The notes: generated by a model from the letters alone, not told the origin. A stretch of 64,000 nt of DNA from Nitrosomonas sp. JL21 (GCF_009833095.1 NZ_QRCB01000001.1:291893-355892); one strand, 5' to 3'; shown: positions 48,742 to 57,618, counted from the first letter of the stretch. A program made the numbers and translations.

Positions 48742-49197
48742 ATGGCAACTTCATCAATTCTTTTGCTGTTGGAGCTTGCGCAGAAGCAGACTGATGCATC
48801 GGCCAAGAAACTAGGCAAATTGAATGCGATACAACAGGAAGCCGAGAAGAAATTGCAATTGCTGGTGCAATATCGGCAAAGCTATCAATCCTATCTTCAA
48901 GATGCGATAGCGAAAGGTGTCGATCAGGCGGAATTACTCAATTTCATGGCATTCATGACCAAGCTTGATGCAGCCATTGCCGAGCAGAAGCATGCGCTTG
49001 TGCATGCTCAGAACAATCGGATGGCAGCTAATCAGGAATTCTTGGCCAGTCAACGCAAGCTCAAATCCTTCGAAACGCTGCTGCAACGCCAGCATATGGC
49101 GGAAAATAAGAAACAACTGAAATCCGAACAAAAATTACAGGATGAATTTTCCGCGAATGCCTATCATCGCACTTCCTCTGCACCAAAAGAAAATTAG
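48742..49197 (+). CDS. fliJ: Flagellar export chaperone FliJ
   Basis: 151-residue, almost entirely helical coiled-coil protein (two long helices, about 5-60 and 65-125). It starts LLLLELAQKQTDASAKKLGKLN and is rich in Gln, Lys and Ala. FliJ sits in the centre of the FliI ring and escorts export substrates. The sequence is poorly conserved; the call rests on size, coiled-coil character and position between fliI and fliK. Confidence 0.9.
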   Translation: MATSSILLLLELAQKQTDASAKKLGKLNAIQQEAEKKLQLLVQYRQSYQSYLQDAIAKGVDQAELLNFMAFMTKLDAAIAEQKHALVHAQNNRMAANQEFLASQRKLKSFETLLQRQHMAENKKQLKSEQKLQDEFSANAYHRTSSAPKEN

Positions 49198-49352
49198 AAT
49201 CCTTTGAAAAAATTCGCCGGCGGCAGAAGCAAGGGGAGACACAGTTGTGAATGATGAGTAATTAAGCATGTTGGATCTGGTTCCGGCATCACCCGACCAG
49301 CACCATTATGTTTCAGATCATTTCAATGCGTAAGTCAATAGAATGATCGACC

Positions 49353-49368
49353 TGGCACACAGATTGCT
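49353..49368 (+). promoter_or_regulatory. Sigma-54 (-24/-12) promoter for fliK
   Basis: TGGCACACAGATTGCT fits the sigma-54 consensus TGGCACrN4TTGCw at every defined position, with correct GG-to-GC spacing. It lies in the fliJ/fliK gap with transcription expected near 49379, 30 bases before fliK. FleR encoded at 40.9-42.2 kb is the likely activator. Confidence 0.75.
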
Positions 49369-49408
49369 TAGCTGGGTATGGCGATAACACTGACAGGGAT
49401 CGAATATC

Positions 49409-50749
49409 ATGCTGAGTATGAATATATCTGCTGCACCGCAGGTCAACTCTTCCACGGACAATCCGTTAGCCATCACTAATTCCAAGCCTAAACCGACGGT
49501 CGGCGAGAAACAAAAGCCTGCAACAGAAAAATTCGCTCAGGTTCTCGAACGTGAAATGACTGAAACATCTCCTAAGCAGGAAATCAACAACGCTGCTGCA
49601 AAAACTGCGGAACCTGCAAAACCTGTGGAACCTCGGGAAAGCGCTGATTCGATCATTGATGGCAATGGCAATGGCAATGGCAATGGCAATGGCAATGGCA
49701 ATGGCAATGGCAATGGCAATGGCAATGCGGCATTGATTCAGCCGGCGGTTGTGCCTGCAATCCATCCATTGTTGCCGGGAGTGGCGCTGGATGATGCTCA
49801 TGCTGACAAGACAGATCCAGCACTCTTGCCACTGCTGGGAATGCCTGTCCCGGGAGTTGTAACACCGGCTATAGAAACGGGAAAACCGGCTACTGAAATC
49901 CTCAGTTCACCTATCGCATCGCCGATCCTGTCTTCTTTACCCGCTAATCCATTGCCGTTGCCGAATAGTCAATTGCCCTCTGCAGAAAGTAAGCCTGGAG
50001 CGACAGCGCTTTCATTTGCAAGCCAGTTGTTGCTGCAAAAGTCAGCGCAACTCACATCAGTTGCCGATGACATGGCGTATTCTCTGAATAACTCGGGTCA
50101 ATTCGATTTCGGGCAATTCATGGATGTGGCAGAATCTGCCGTCAACGGCAAGTTATTGCCGTTTTCTCCTGAACTGGGTGATACGGTTCTGATGAATGGC
50201 AGTGAAGTGGGCGAGCCGATCTTTTCGGTAGCGGTTGAGTCAGTACCGAGCCTATCCTTAGGGGGAGCTCATGCCGCCTCATCAGCTCCGCAGCACTTGC
50301 CTGCACAGGCTGTGCAGGTAGATCAACCTGTAGGTCAACCTAGATGGGGAGGGGATTTTGCCCAAAAAATCGTGTGGTTAACTTCGCAACACCATCAAGT
50401 TGCCGAAATCCATTTAAATCCGGCTCATCTGGGGCCTGTTGATGTCATGCTGAACATTTCTCAGGATCAGGCTACTGTGCAATTTGTGTCACCACATTTG
50501 GCGGTTCGTGAAGCCATTGAAGCAGCTTTGCCCAAGCTACGCGAAATGATGGCCGAGAACGGTATTCAATTAGGAAATGTCATGGTGGGCGCGGAATCAT
50601 TTCAACAGGACAACAGGCAGCAGCGATTTTTTTCAGAACAGGCCCACAGTGAATCCGGGTCAGACAACGCACCCCTCAGTTCGGTAGGTCAGATCGAAAC
50701 GACTGTTGTATCAAACAGACACAACGGTATCTTAAACACCTATGCCTGA
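49409..50749 (+). CDS. fliK: Flagellar hook-length control protein FliK
   Basis: 446-residue secreted ruler that stops hook growth and switches export specificity. The long, low-complexity N-terminal part (Pro/Ala/Asn-rich) contains (Gly-Asn)11 at about residues 85-106. The C-terminal Flg_hook domain (about 325-415) has FAQKIVWLTSQHHQVAEIHLNPAHLGPVDVMLNI-type sequence followed by REAIEAALPKLREMM and GIQLGNVMV, which is diagnostic. ATGs at 49409 and 49418 are both possible. It has its own sigma-54 promoter. The Gly-Asn tract is encoded by a hexanucleotide repeat. Confidence 0.92.
   Translation: MLSMNISAAPQVNSSTDNPLAITNSKPKPTVGEKQKPATEKFAQVLEREMTETSPKQEINNAAAKTAEPAKPVEPRESADSIIDGNGNGNGNGNGNGNGNGNGNGNAALIQPAVVPAIHPLLPGVALDDAHADKTDPALLPLLGMPVPGVVTPAIETGKPATEILSSPIASPILSSLPANPLPLPNSQLPSAESKPGATALSFASQLLLQKSAQLTSVADDMAYSLNNSGQFDFGQFMDVAESAVNGKLLPFSPELGDTVLMNGSEVGEPIFSVAVESVPSLSLGGAHAASSAPQHLPAQAVQVDQPVGQPRWGGDFAQKIVWLTSQHHQVAEIHLNPAHLGPVDVMLNISQDQATVQFVSPHLAVREAIEAALPKLREMMAENGIQLGNVMVGAESFQQDNRQQRFFSEQAHSESGSDNAPLSSVGQIETTVVSNRHNGILNTYA
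49661..49726 (+). repeat. (GGCAAT)11 hexanucleotide tandem repeat inside fliK
   Basis: Eleven perfect copies of GGCAAT by hand count, coding for alternating Gly-Asn. Because the unit is six bases, slippage adds or removes two residues without breaking the frame. Confidence 0.95.
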
Positions 50750-51175
50750 TGTTATAAACATGCAATTTCTTGTGAGTAATTTGATTCATCGGCCGTGAGA
50801 TAGGGCGTGGGGGAAACCATCGCCTGTCCAGCGGCATAGCGCCGTCGATCGGTAATGATGGGAGTTATTTCCAATCCTGCAGTTTTTACACAAATTCATC
50901 TTTACTGATTCTTGTTGGCTGCTCTTTCAGCATTTCTTGCGGAGATGCTGATCAATTCAGCGAATAAGGTGAAGCGATGGATGCACCGAACGCGACTACT
51001 GAAAACTCAACAAGATGTGCCAGCGAGTGAGTCCCGCGTATAGCGAAGCGATTCGCTCGTGCAGTCAATTAATCAGGGTTTCCTCAGAAATAGCGACATT
51101 ATTTGCTTGTTATTTGTCACATCAATTTCTTATCCTCTCCTAGATAATGAGCTCATCCAATAAGGAGTCGAGCAT
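50750..51175. other. 426-base gap upstream of fliL with several hairpins
   Basis: No gene recognised. It contains GCTGA-tcaat-TCAGC (near 50947-50961) and AGCGAA-gcga-TTCGCT (51042-51057, a GNRA-type tetraloop). The R2 repeat spans 51029-51082. A 17-codon frame from 50980 (starting MDAPNATTEN) is too short to assess. AAGGAG at 51162-51167 is the fliL ribosome site. A promoter for fliL-fliR is expected here; I find no sigma-54 match. Confidence 0.4.
51029..51082 (+). repeat. Dispersed repeat R2, copy in the fliK/fliL gap
   Basis: Matches 22266-22315 (minus) with 20 identical bases at 51050-51069 and an alignable flank on both sides. A further shared ten-mer, GCGATGGATG, lies at 50974-50983 here but directly beside the element in the other copy. 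Confidence 0.6.
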
Positions 51176-51655
51176 ATGTCTAAAACAATGGAAGCGCCAG
51201 TTGCAGCAGAAGGAAAAAAAGGGAAGAAAGGTTTGATCATTACTATTCTGGTGGCGTTGATTGCCATCGGAGGGGGAGCAGGCGGCACATGGTATTACAT
51301 GAAAACTTCGGGTGGCGACGAAGAACCTGCGAAGCCAAAACCAAAACCCACAGCATTTGCCGATTTGGAGATCTTCACAGTCAATTTGGATGAGGATGGT
51401 CATTATCTTCAAGTCGGGCTGACGGTCAAAATTCGGGAAACCCCTGTCGCTGCGGAGATTAAAAAACAAATGCCGGAAATTCGAAACCGTATTCTGATGG
51501 TGCTGTCCAGCAAAAAACCTGCACAAATTTCAAATATTGCAGGCAAACAACAATTGAGTCAGGAAATCCTCGCTGAAATCAAGCAGTCGATGAGTTCTGA
51601 AGAATTCCAAGAAGATGTTCTGGACGTATTGTTCACATCATTTGTGATCCAGTAG
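51176..51655 (+). CDS. fliL: Flagellar basal body-associated protein FliL
   Basis: 159-residue single-pass membrane protein that surrounds stator units and supports torque. A Lys-rich cytoplasmic start, one hydrophobic helix (about 20-42, LIITILVALIAIGGGAGGTWYY) and a periplasmic SPFH-like domain with FTVNLDEDGHYLQVGLTVKI are present; it ends DVLFTSFVIQ. AAGGAG lies eight bases before the ATG. It starts the fliLMNOPQR block. Confidence 0.93.
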   Translation: MSKTMEAPVAAEGKKGKKGLIITILVALIAIGGGAGGTWYYMKTSGGDEEPAKPKPKPTAFADLEIFTVNLDEDGHYLQVGLTVKIRETPVAAEIKKQMPEIRNRILMVLSSKKPAQISNIAGKQQLSQEILAEIKQSMSSEEFQEDVLDVLFTSFVIQ

Positions 51656-51662
51656 AACGGCT

Positions 51663-52640
51663 ATGGCTGAAGACTTTCTCTCACAGGATGAAGTTGATGC
51701 ACTTCTGAAGGGCGCTACCACCGAAAGTGAGGAAGCGCCTCAAGAAGAAGAGCAAGGGGGTACCCGTCCCTATAATCTTGGCACCCAAGAACGTATCGTT
51801 CGGGGACGGATGCCCACTTATGAAATCATCAATGAACGATTTGCACGGCACTTACGCATCGGTTTGTTCAATTTCATGCGCCGTGCAGTGGATATTTCTG
51901 TGGAGCCTGTCAAAGTCATCAAGTTCAGTGAGTTTGTGCGTAACTTGGTAGTTCCAACCAATCTGAACATGGTGCATATCAAGCCGTTGCGAGGCACTGC
52001 ATTATTCGTTTTTGATCCCAGTCTGATTTTCCTGATCGTTGACAATATGTTTGGCGGCGATGGCCGATATCACACGCGGGTGGAAGGGCGAGATTTCACC
52101 CAGACAGAGCAGCGCATCATCCAGCGGCTATTGAATGTGGTTTTCGAGAGCTATGAAAAAGCCTGGCAAGCGGTTCATCCGGTCAAATTCGAGTATGTGA
52201 GGTCCGAAATGAATCCTCAGTTTGCTTCGATTGCAACGCCCAATGAAGTGATCGTGACTGCCGCATTTGATTTCGACATGGGCAATAAAGGCGGGAAACT
52301 GCATGTATGCATTCCTTATTCAATGATCGAACCGATCCGCGATACGCTTAACAGCACGTTGCAAGGCGATCACCTGGAAGTCGATAAACGCTGGATCAAA
52401 TCGTTATCGCAGCAGGTGCAGGGCGCCGAAGTCGAGCTGGTAGCCAATCTGGGGCATGCGAAAGTCACATTTGATCAGATTCTCAGCATGCAAGCAGGTG
52501 ACATCATTCCGATCGATATTCCCAAAACAGTTGCCGTGCATGTGGATGGTGTCCCGGTGATGGAGTGTCATTATGGCACCATGAATGGACGCTATGCCTT
52601 GCGGGTCAATGAAGTAATTTCCCTGTCTGAAACCGAATAA
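51663..52640 (+). CDS. fliM: Flagellar motor switch protein FliM
   Basis: 325-residue C-ring protein. The N-terminal CheY-P-binding peptide DFLSQDEVDALLKG is complete. The middle domain has TYEIINERFARHLRIGLFNF and VDNMFGGDGRYHT. The C-terminal SpoA domain (about 250-320) resembles FliN. E. coli FliM is 334. It follows fliL after a 7-base gap. Confidence 0.97.
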   Translation: MAEDFLSQDEVDALLKGATTESEEAPQEEEQGGTRPYNLGTQERIVRGRMPTYEIINERFARHLRIGLFNFMRRAVDISVEPVKVIKFSEFVRNLVVPTNLNMVHIKPLRGTALFVFDPSLIFLIVDNMFGGDGRYHTRVEGRDFTQTEQRIIQRLLNVVFESYEKAWQAVHPVKFEYVRSEMNPQFASIATPNEVIVTAAFDFDMGNKGGKLHVCIPYSMIEPIRDTLNSTLQGDHLEVDKRWIKSLSQQVQGAEVELVANLGHAKVTFDQILSMQAGDIIPIDIPKTVAVHVDGVPVMECHYGTMNGRYALRVNEVISLSETE

Positions 52641-52656
52641 CTTAGTGGAGAACTCT

Positions 52657-53109
52657 ATGTCAGAGCCGACAGCAAATGAGCAAACCGAACTGGATGACTG
52701 GGCTGCTGCCATGGCAGAGCAAGCAGCAGCAACACAACAGGATACCACCAATGTAGTCAATGGCAGCAGCGAGACCCGAAGTGCACAACCGGCGGCGGCC
52801 GCTGTTTTTCACGAACTTTCGAGAGATCATGTCACGCACAATGGGCGCCAGGATATTGATTTGATTCTGGATATTCCTGTGCAGATGACAGTCGAACTGG
52901 GGCGCACCAAAATCGCCATCAAGAATTTGCTGCAATTGGCGCAAGGATCGGTGGTCGAACTCGATGGTATGGCCGGTGAACCGATGGATGTGTTGATCAA
53001 TGGGTGCTTGATTGCCCAGGGTGAGGTTGTGGTCGTGAACGATAAATTCGGTATCCGCTTAACCGACATCATCACGCCGAGTGAACGCATACGCAAACTC
53101 AATCGCTGA
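52657..53109 (+). CDS. fliN: Flagellar motor switch protein FliN
   Basis: 150-residue C-ring protein. A variable Gln/Ala-rich N-terminus (about 1-60) is followed by a SpoA domain: LILDIPVQMTVELGRTKIAIKNLLQLAQGSVVELDG, then VLINGCLIAQGEVVVVNDKFGIRLTDI. The ATG at 52657 is used because GGAG lies seven bases upstream; an in-frame GTG at 52645 would contain that site. Confidence 0.96.
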   Translation: MSEPTANEQTELDDWAAAMAEQAAATQQDTTNVVNGSSETRSAQPAAAAVFHELSRDHVTHNGRQDIDLILDIPVQMTVELGRTKIAIKNLLQLAQGSVVELDGMAGEPMDVLINGCLIAQGEVVVVNDKFGIRLTDIITPSERIRKLNR

Positions 53110-53114
53110 TCGCT

Positions 53115-53561
53115 ATGTTGAGGCGCTTCTGGATACTGCTGGGATCAACGTTTCCTTCCCCTTTGCTCGCTGAAACGGGAAAGTCGGGTTATGCGCCGCC
53201 TGCGCCAATAATATCTCCGGACAGCACCTTGCAGATGTTGGGCGGCTTGATACTCGTACTTGCACTGATCGGCGGCATTAGTTGGCTTCTCAAGCGCTTT
53301 TCGTTGATTCCGGTAGGAACTGCCGGTGCCGTCAAGGTCATTGCAGCCACTGCAGTGGGGCAGAGAGAACGAGTCGTGGTGGTGGAAATTGCCAATACCT
53401 GGCTAGTGTTGGGTGTGGCGCCCGGCCGCGTCAGTACGCTGCATACCTTGGACAAAACTGGCGTAAATACAAATGACGAGGCGGGTAATGGCAAAGATGC
53501 TTCATCCGCGGTAGAGTTTTCTGAGCAACTTAGTCACAGCATTCATAAAAATCATGGATAA
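53115..53561 (+). CDS. fliO: Flagellar biosynthetic protein FliO
   Basis: 148-residue membrane protein that assists assembly of the FliP ring. A signal-like start leads to one strong membrane helix (about 36-56, [24 protein letters not shown]), followed by a compact domain with [38 protein letters not shown], typical of FliO. It overlaps fliP by eight bases. Confidence 0.92.
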   Translation: MLRRFWILLGSTFPSPLLAETGKSGYAPPAPIISPDSTLQMLGGLILVLALIGGISWLLKRFSLIPVGTAGAVKVIAATAVGQRERVVVVEIANTWLVLGVAPGRVSTLHTLDKTGVNTNDEAGNGKDASSAVEFSEQLSHSIHKNHG

Positions 53562-54390
53562 CTTTCTGATCGCTATGGCACGGACTGCGAAACAATCGAA
53601 TCGGTCAAGGCTTGGCCGCTGTCTTGAGCAGCTTCGCGCCAAAAGAACTCATTGGCTGATTGGGATAATAATATCGATGGGTTTCATGGTCTTACCAGCG
53701 TTCGCCCAGAAATCAGGATTTCCCGCATTCACCAGTTCCCCGAGTGCGAATGGCAGCACGACGTATACGCTGGGTTTGCAAACTTTATTGTTATTGACGT
53801 CGTTGACCTTCTTGCCGGCAGTGGTGCTGATGATGTCGAGTTTCACACGCATCATCATCGTTCTGTCGCTCCTCAGATTGGCGCTGGGTACGCAGTCATC
53901 TCCGCCCAATCAGGTATTGCTCGGATTGGCTCTGTTTTTGACGTTCTTTATCATGGCGCCGGTCATTGATAAGGTGTATACCGAAGCATATGTGCCATTT
54001 TCCGAAGATAAAATCACAATCTTCGAAGCTGCTGACAAAGCCAGCGTTCCACTGAAGTCATTCATGCTGAACCATACTCGAGAGACTGATCTGGCGCTTT
54101 TTGTACAGATATCCGGTCACGAAGAAATTGAAAGCCAGGATAAGGTGCCTCTGAAAATTTTGGTTCCAGCGTATATCACGAGCGAGCTTAAAACCGCTTT
54201 CCAGATTGGCTTCGTGATATTTATTCCATTCCTGATCATTGATCTGGTGGTATCCAGTGTATTGATGGCCATGGGTATGATGATGCTGTCGCCGATGATC
54301 ATTTCGCTGCCCTTTAAATTAATGCTTTTTGTGTTGGTCGATGGCTGGCATCTGATCATCGGTTCATTGACACAAAGCTTCTATACCTGA
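53554..54390 (+). CDS. fliP: Flagellar export gate protein FliP
   Basis: 278-residue core component of the type III export gate (FliP5-FliQ4-FliR1). An N-terminal extension of about 30 residues precedes the signal peptide ([18 protein letters not shown]). The mature protein has [44 protein letters not shown] and [22 protein letters not shown], almost identical to the E. coli protein. ATG at 53575 is an alternative start that shortens the extension. Confidence 0.97.
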   Translation: MDNFLIAMARTAKQSNRSRLGRCLEQLRAKRTHWLIGIIISMGFMVLPAFAQKSGFPAFTSSPSANGSTTYTLGLQTLLLLTSLTFLPAVVLMMSSFTRIIIVLSLLRLALGTQSSPPNQVLLGLALFLTFFIMAPVIDKVYTEAYVPFSEDKITIFEAADKASVPLKSFMLNHTRETDLALFVQISGHEEIESQDKVPLKILVPAYITSELKTAFQIGFVIFIPFLIIDLVVSSVLMAMGMMMLSPMIISLPFKLMLFVLVDGWHLIIGSLTQSFYT

Positions 54391-54403
54391 AAGGATATCA
54401 ATT

Positions 54404-54676
54404 ATGACACCTGAAAGCGCAATGACGATAGGCAGACAAGCACTCGAGATTACTTTCATGATATCCGCTCCGTTGCTGCTTTCAGCGCTGGCTACGGGAT
54501 TGCTGGTCAGCATTTTTCAGGCAGCAACGCAAATCAATGAAATGACGCTGTCATTCATACCCAAATTATTGATCATGTTTTTGGTCATTGTATTGGCGGG
54601 TCCGTGGATGATTAATGTCATGACGGATTATATGCAGCGGCTTTTCTCGAGCATCCCCTGGTTGGCGGTTGGCTAG
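54404..54676 (+). CDS. fliQ: Flagellar export gate protein FliQ
   Basis: 90-residue protein with two membrane helices (about 17-38 and 52-75). It starts MTPESAMTIGRQALEITFMISAP and has the conserved LVSIFQAATQINEMTLSFIPK loop. AAAGGA precedes the ATG. The second gate subunit gene, in canonical order between fliP and fliR. Confidence 0.96.
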   Translation: MTPESAMTIGRQALEITFMISAPLLLSALATGLLVSIFQAATQINEMTLSFIPKLLIMFLVIVLAGPWMINVMTDYMQRLFSSIPWLAVG

Positions 54677-54690
54677 CTGACTTAGCGATT

Positions 54691-54730
54691 TGAGTCAGGC
54701 TGGGTGTCCGGTATTCGTGCCACTGACTCA
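54691..54730. repeat. 8-bp inverted repeat in the fliQ/fliR gap
   Basis: TGAGTCAG (54691-54698) and CTGACTCA (54723-54730) in an 88-base spacer that is unusually long for this operon. A loose sigma-54-like string, TGGCGGTTGGCTAGCT, ends fliQ (54663-54678). fliR lacks a recognisable ribosome site, so the hairpin may affect fliR translation. Speculative. Confidence 0.4.
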
Positions 54731-54764
54731 TAAACTTCCTTATGCTCCCCCCTAGATCAGCCCC

Positions 54765-55562
54765 ATGCTTAATATAACCACATCGGAACTCTATACCCTG
54801 CTGGCCACGTACCTTTGGCCGTTGAGTAGAATTCTCGCGCTGGTGGCTACCGCTCCGATTCTTGGAAACCCCAGTATTCCTGTGCGTGTGAAACTCGGGC
54901 TGGCCATTATGATTACGATAGTGGTGGCACCCACAGTCGAGCAATCATTGCCACAGATCGATCCATCCTCGGGCATGGGACTGATTGTCTTGTTGCAGCA
55001 ATTGTTGATTGGCATCGCCATTGGATTCGTCATGCGTATCGTGTTTGTTGCGGTGGAAATGGCGGGAGAACTGATCGGCTTGCAGATGGGGCTCGGTTTT
55101 GCCATTTTCTTCGACGCGCAGAATTCCGGTCAGATCGATATTGTCGGTCGCTTCCTGGGAATAATCGCTAGTTTGGCATTTTTGGCCATTGATGGCCATT
55201 TGATGACGATAGCTTTGATTTCGCAGAGTTTCAGCACGCTACCTGTCAGTACTGAAGGGGTTACGCAAGCGACATTCACGAATCTCGCCAATTGGGGGCA
55301 AGAAATATTCAGAGCCGGTCTGCAGTTGTCATTGCCGGTATTAACCGCGCTGCTTATCACCAATCTGGCTCTGGGTGTCTTGACTCGTGCTGCACCGCAA
55401 TTGAACATTTTTGCGGTTGGCTTTCCGATTACGCTTTCTATAGGTCTCCTTGTTCTGGCGCTTAGCATGCCTTTCTATGCGCCCATTTTTGAACATCTTG
55501 TCTATGAGGGTTTGAATTTGATGATGGGCATTCTCAACATCAGCAAGATGAATATGCCGTAG
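54765..55562 (+). CDS. fliR: Flagellar export gate protein FliR
   Basis: 265-residue polytopic membrane protein completing the export gate. About six hydrophobic segments are present, with family phrases LSRILALVATAPILGNPSIPVRVKLGLA, GELIGLQMGLGFAIFFD and LGVLTRAAPQLNIFAVGFPITL. E. coli FliR is 261. The ATG at 54765 has no clear ribosome site. It is the last flagellar gene here; flhB does not follow. Confidence 0.95.
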   Translation: MLNITTSELYTLLATYLWPLSRILALVATAPILGNPSIPVRVKLGLAIMITIVVAPTVEQSLPQIDPSSGMGLIVLLQQLLIGIAIGFVMRIVFVAVEMAGELIGLQMGLGFAIFFDAQNSGQIDIVGRFLGIIASLAFLAIDGHLMTIALISQSFSTLPVSTEGVTQATFTNLANWGQEIFRAGLQLSLPVLTALLITNLALGVLTRAAPQLNIFAVGFPITLSIGLLVLALSMPFYAPIFEHLVYEGLNLMMGILNISKMNMP

Positions 55563-55759
55563 CTATGTGTATTACGCAGATTAAATATATGTTCATGATA
55601 AATGAATGTTTTTTGAAATGCAGAGAAACGGGGGATCATTAATAGATAAACAGGCATTATTTCCCTGCTTTTTCAACGGAAGCGTTTCATCCAAAAATTG
55701 CTAAAGTATTGTTCCGATCAATGAAATACCCAATGAATTATTTTGTTTGATTAATCATT

Positions 55760-57604
55760 ATGACATTCAAGTCACGTTTATTCAGTTCACTTAATAAAAT
55801 TTCAGTATCGGAGATATCAGACGATATGGAGCCCACTGTGCATACCTGTGAACCGCCATCCGAGACAATGCTGGATTCTGATCAACAGGCATCCCTCATT
55901 CATGGCATTAAGCATCAGCTTGAAACGGCGTGCCGCGAGCGCTTGACTGCGGAAGACCGAGCCATCAAGGAGGCGCAGAAACGAATTGAAGCGGAAAATA
56001 TTGCACGCGTCGCTGCCGAAGCGAGAGCCCGGGCTGAAGCAAATTCACGGCTTGCAGCAGAGGCGCGGATAGAAGCTGAAACGATTGCTACCGAGCAGGC
56101 GAGAATCAGAGCAAAAACTGAAGCGATGGCTATCAAGGAAGCTCAACTCCGGCAAGAACATGAAATACGGGCCAAGCAACTGGCCGATGAAAAGCTCAAA
56201 GCCGAAAAGTCATTGAATGCATTAATGGAAGCCACGATCAAAGCAGAGGCGTCTATTGTGGAAAAAATGCAGAGGCGTGTTGAGGAAGAAGCGGCGGCAT
56301 TGGATCAGGCTCATGCAGCAGCATTAAAGGAGCATGAAGCGGCTGAAGCTGCACAGCATCGCGCCAAGATAGCCGAAGAGTCGCACTTGCTTGCTTTGGC
56401 TGCGATAGAAGCTGAGACCAGCGCTGTATTGATTGCCCAGGCAGAAATCGAGCAATCACAGAAAACCATCGCGCTAGCCAAAGCCCGCGAAGAAATGGAG
56501 AAACAGATACTTGAAGAGACACAATTGCGTGTTCGACTCGAAGCGCAAGCGCTAGAGCAAGCGTCGCGACGTCAGGCGCTTGAAGAACAGGCAAGATTGG
56601 CTGAAGAAGAGAGAATGCAGGCAGAAATTGCTGCTGTCCAAGTTGCTATAGAGAAAGCTGAAGCTGAGGAAGCCGCAGTCGAGCAAGTGAAAAAAAGAGC
56701 AGAAATGGATATGCTGGCGACGATTGCCGCGCAGGAGAAAATGGAGGCAGAACAGGCTGCGATGGAAATGGCCGAGTCGACCATCGCAAAAGAAAATGCC
56801 GCGGCGGATTCAATTAAAGCGAGGTTGATTGTTGAATCGAAACTGCTCGAAGAAGCCAATCGGCGCATGCAAGCCGAAGCAGAAGCTTTGTCTGCGGCGG
56901 AAGCTGCTCTGCAGGCTGAGAAAGAGGCGACAGTAACGGCTACGGAGAGAAAAAAAGCGGAAGATATCGTAACCAAAGAATATCAGAAGCGTATCAAAGC
57001 GGATCAGAATGCTATTAAGGAAGCAGATGCCCGATCAGAGGCTGAGAAAAAGGCCCAGGATGCAGCTAAAAAGAGAGTGGAAACAGAAATGCGGTTGAGA
57101 ACTGCGGCGGAAGAGATGACGCAGATGGAAATACTTGCTGTGCAAGAAGCAGAATCTAAGGTTCAATTGGAACAAGGATTATTGGAGGATGCGGAGATCC
57201 GCGCCAAAGCGATGATCGATGCTAAACAGGCGACTGCAGAGCGTCTCGAGGTTGAACAAAAAATCACCGGCTTGGCAATTACCCGAGCACAAGCAAAAAT
57301 CATTGCAACCAATAAGGCAAAGGCACAATTGGAGGCAGAAAAAGCGGCGACCATGTTGGCTTTGGAAAAAGCCAGAACCGAATCAGCCGCACTGATGGCC
57401 ATGCAAGAACGTATTGCAATTGAATCGGAAGCCCTGGAGGCTGCATCCGAGCGCGAAGCGGTGGAAACCATGGCGAGAGAAGCCCTATTTGCACGCTCGC
57501 AGGTCGACAAGGAAGCTACGGTTGCAGCTACGGCGAGAATACGCGCTGAGATTGCTGCTGCGGAACAATCGCGGAATTTGGCTGTGTCCGGCAGCAAATA
57601 TTAA
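55760..57604 (+). CDS. Protein of 39 tandem 14-residue helical repeats (unknown function)
   Basis: 614-residue protein I cannot assign. Residues 1-60 are non-repetitive and 607-614 form a short tail. Everything between (61-606) parses into 39 consecutive units of exactly 14 residues with no insertion or deletion. By hand count position 1 is Arg/Lys in 31 units, position 5 is Glu/Asp in 35, position 8 is Ala in 28 and position 12 is Ala in 28; position 2 is mostly aliphatic. Two heptads per unit imply one uninterrupted coiled coil, roughly 80 nm if a single helix. No signal peptide or membrane segment. Lacks a ribosome site at the ATG; M23 (55826) is an alternative start. It follows fliR by 197 bases on the same strand. 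TolA-, IF- or cytoskeletal-like roles are possible but unsupported. Confidence 0.85.
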   Translation: MTFKSRLFSSLNKISVSEISDDMEPTVHTCEPPSETMLDSDQQASLIHGIKHQLETACRERLTAEDRAIKEAQKRIEAENIARVAAEARARAEANSRLAAEARIEAETIATEQARIRAKTEAMAIKEAQLRQEHEIRAKQLADEKLKAEKSLNALMEATIKAEASIVEKMQRRVEEEAAALDQAHAAALKEHEAAEAAQHRAKIAEESHLLALAAIEAETSAVLIAQAEIEQSQKTIALAKAREEMEKQILEETQLRVRLEAQALEQASRRQALEEQARLAEEERMQAEIAAVQVAIEKAEAEEAAVEQVKKRAEMDMLATIAAQEKMEAEQAAMEMAESTIAKENAAADSIKARLIVESKLLEEANRRMQAEAEALSAAEAALQAEKEATVTATERKKAEDIVTKEYQKRIKADQNAIKEADARSEAEKKAQDAAKKRVETEMRLRTAAEEMTQMEILAVQEAESKVQLEQGLLEDAEIRAKAMIDAKQATAERLEVEQKITGLAITRAQAKIIATNKAKAQLEAEKAATMLALEKARTESAALMAMQERIAIESEALEAASEREAVETMAREALFARSQVDKEATVAATARIRAEIAAAEQSRNLAVSGSKY

Positions 57605-57618
57605 TAAGCTCAAAAGGT

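Noticed and set aside
49659..49738. Possible CRISPR or satellite array at the GGCAAT tract
   Set aside because: Pure six-base repeat without spacers, in frame in fliK.
54663..54678. Sigma-54-like TGGCGGTTGGCTAGCT before fliR
   Set aside because: Spacing is right, but the -24 and -12 elements are poor and it overlaps the fliQ coding end; kept only as a remark.
55915..57597. Several long antisense frames across the 14-residue repeat gene
   Set aside because: They arise from the repetitive Ala/Glu/Arg codon pattern, are broken into pieces, and translate to low-complexity Ala/Ser.
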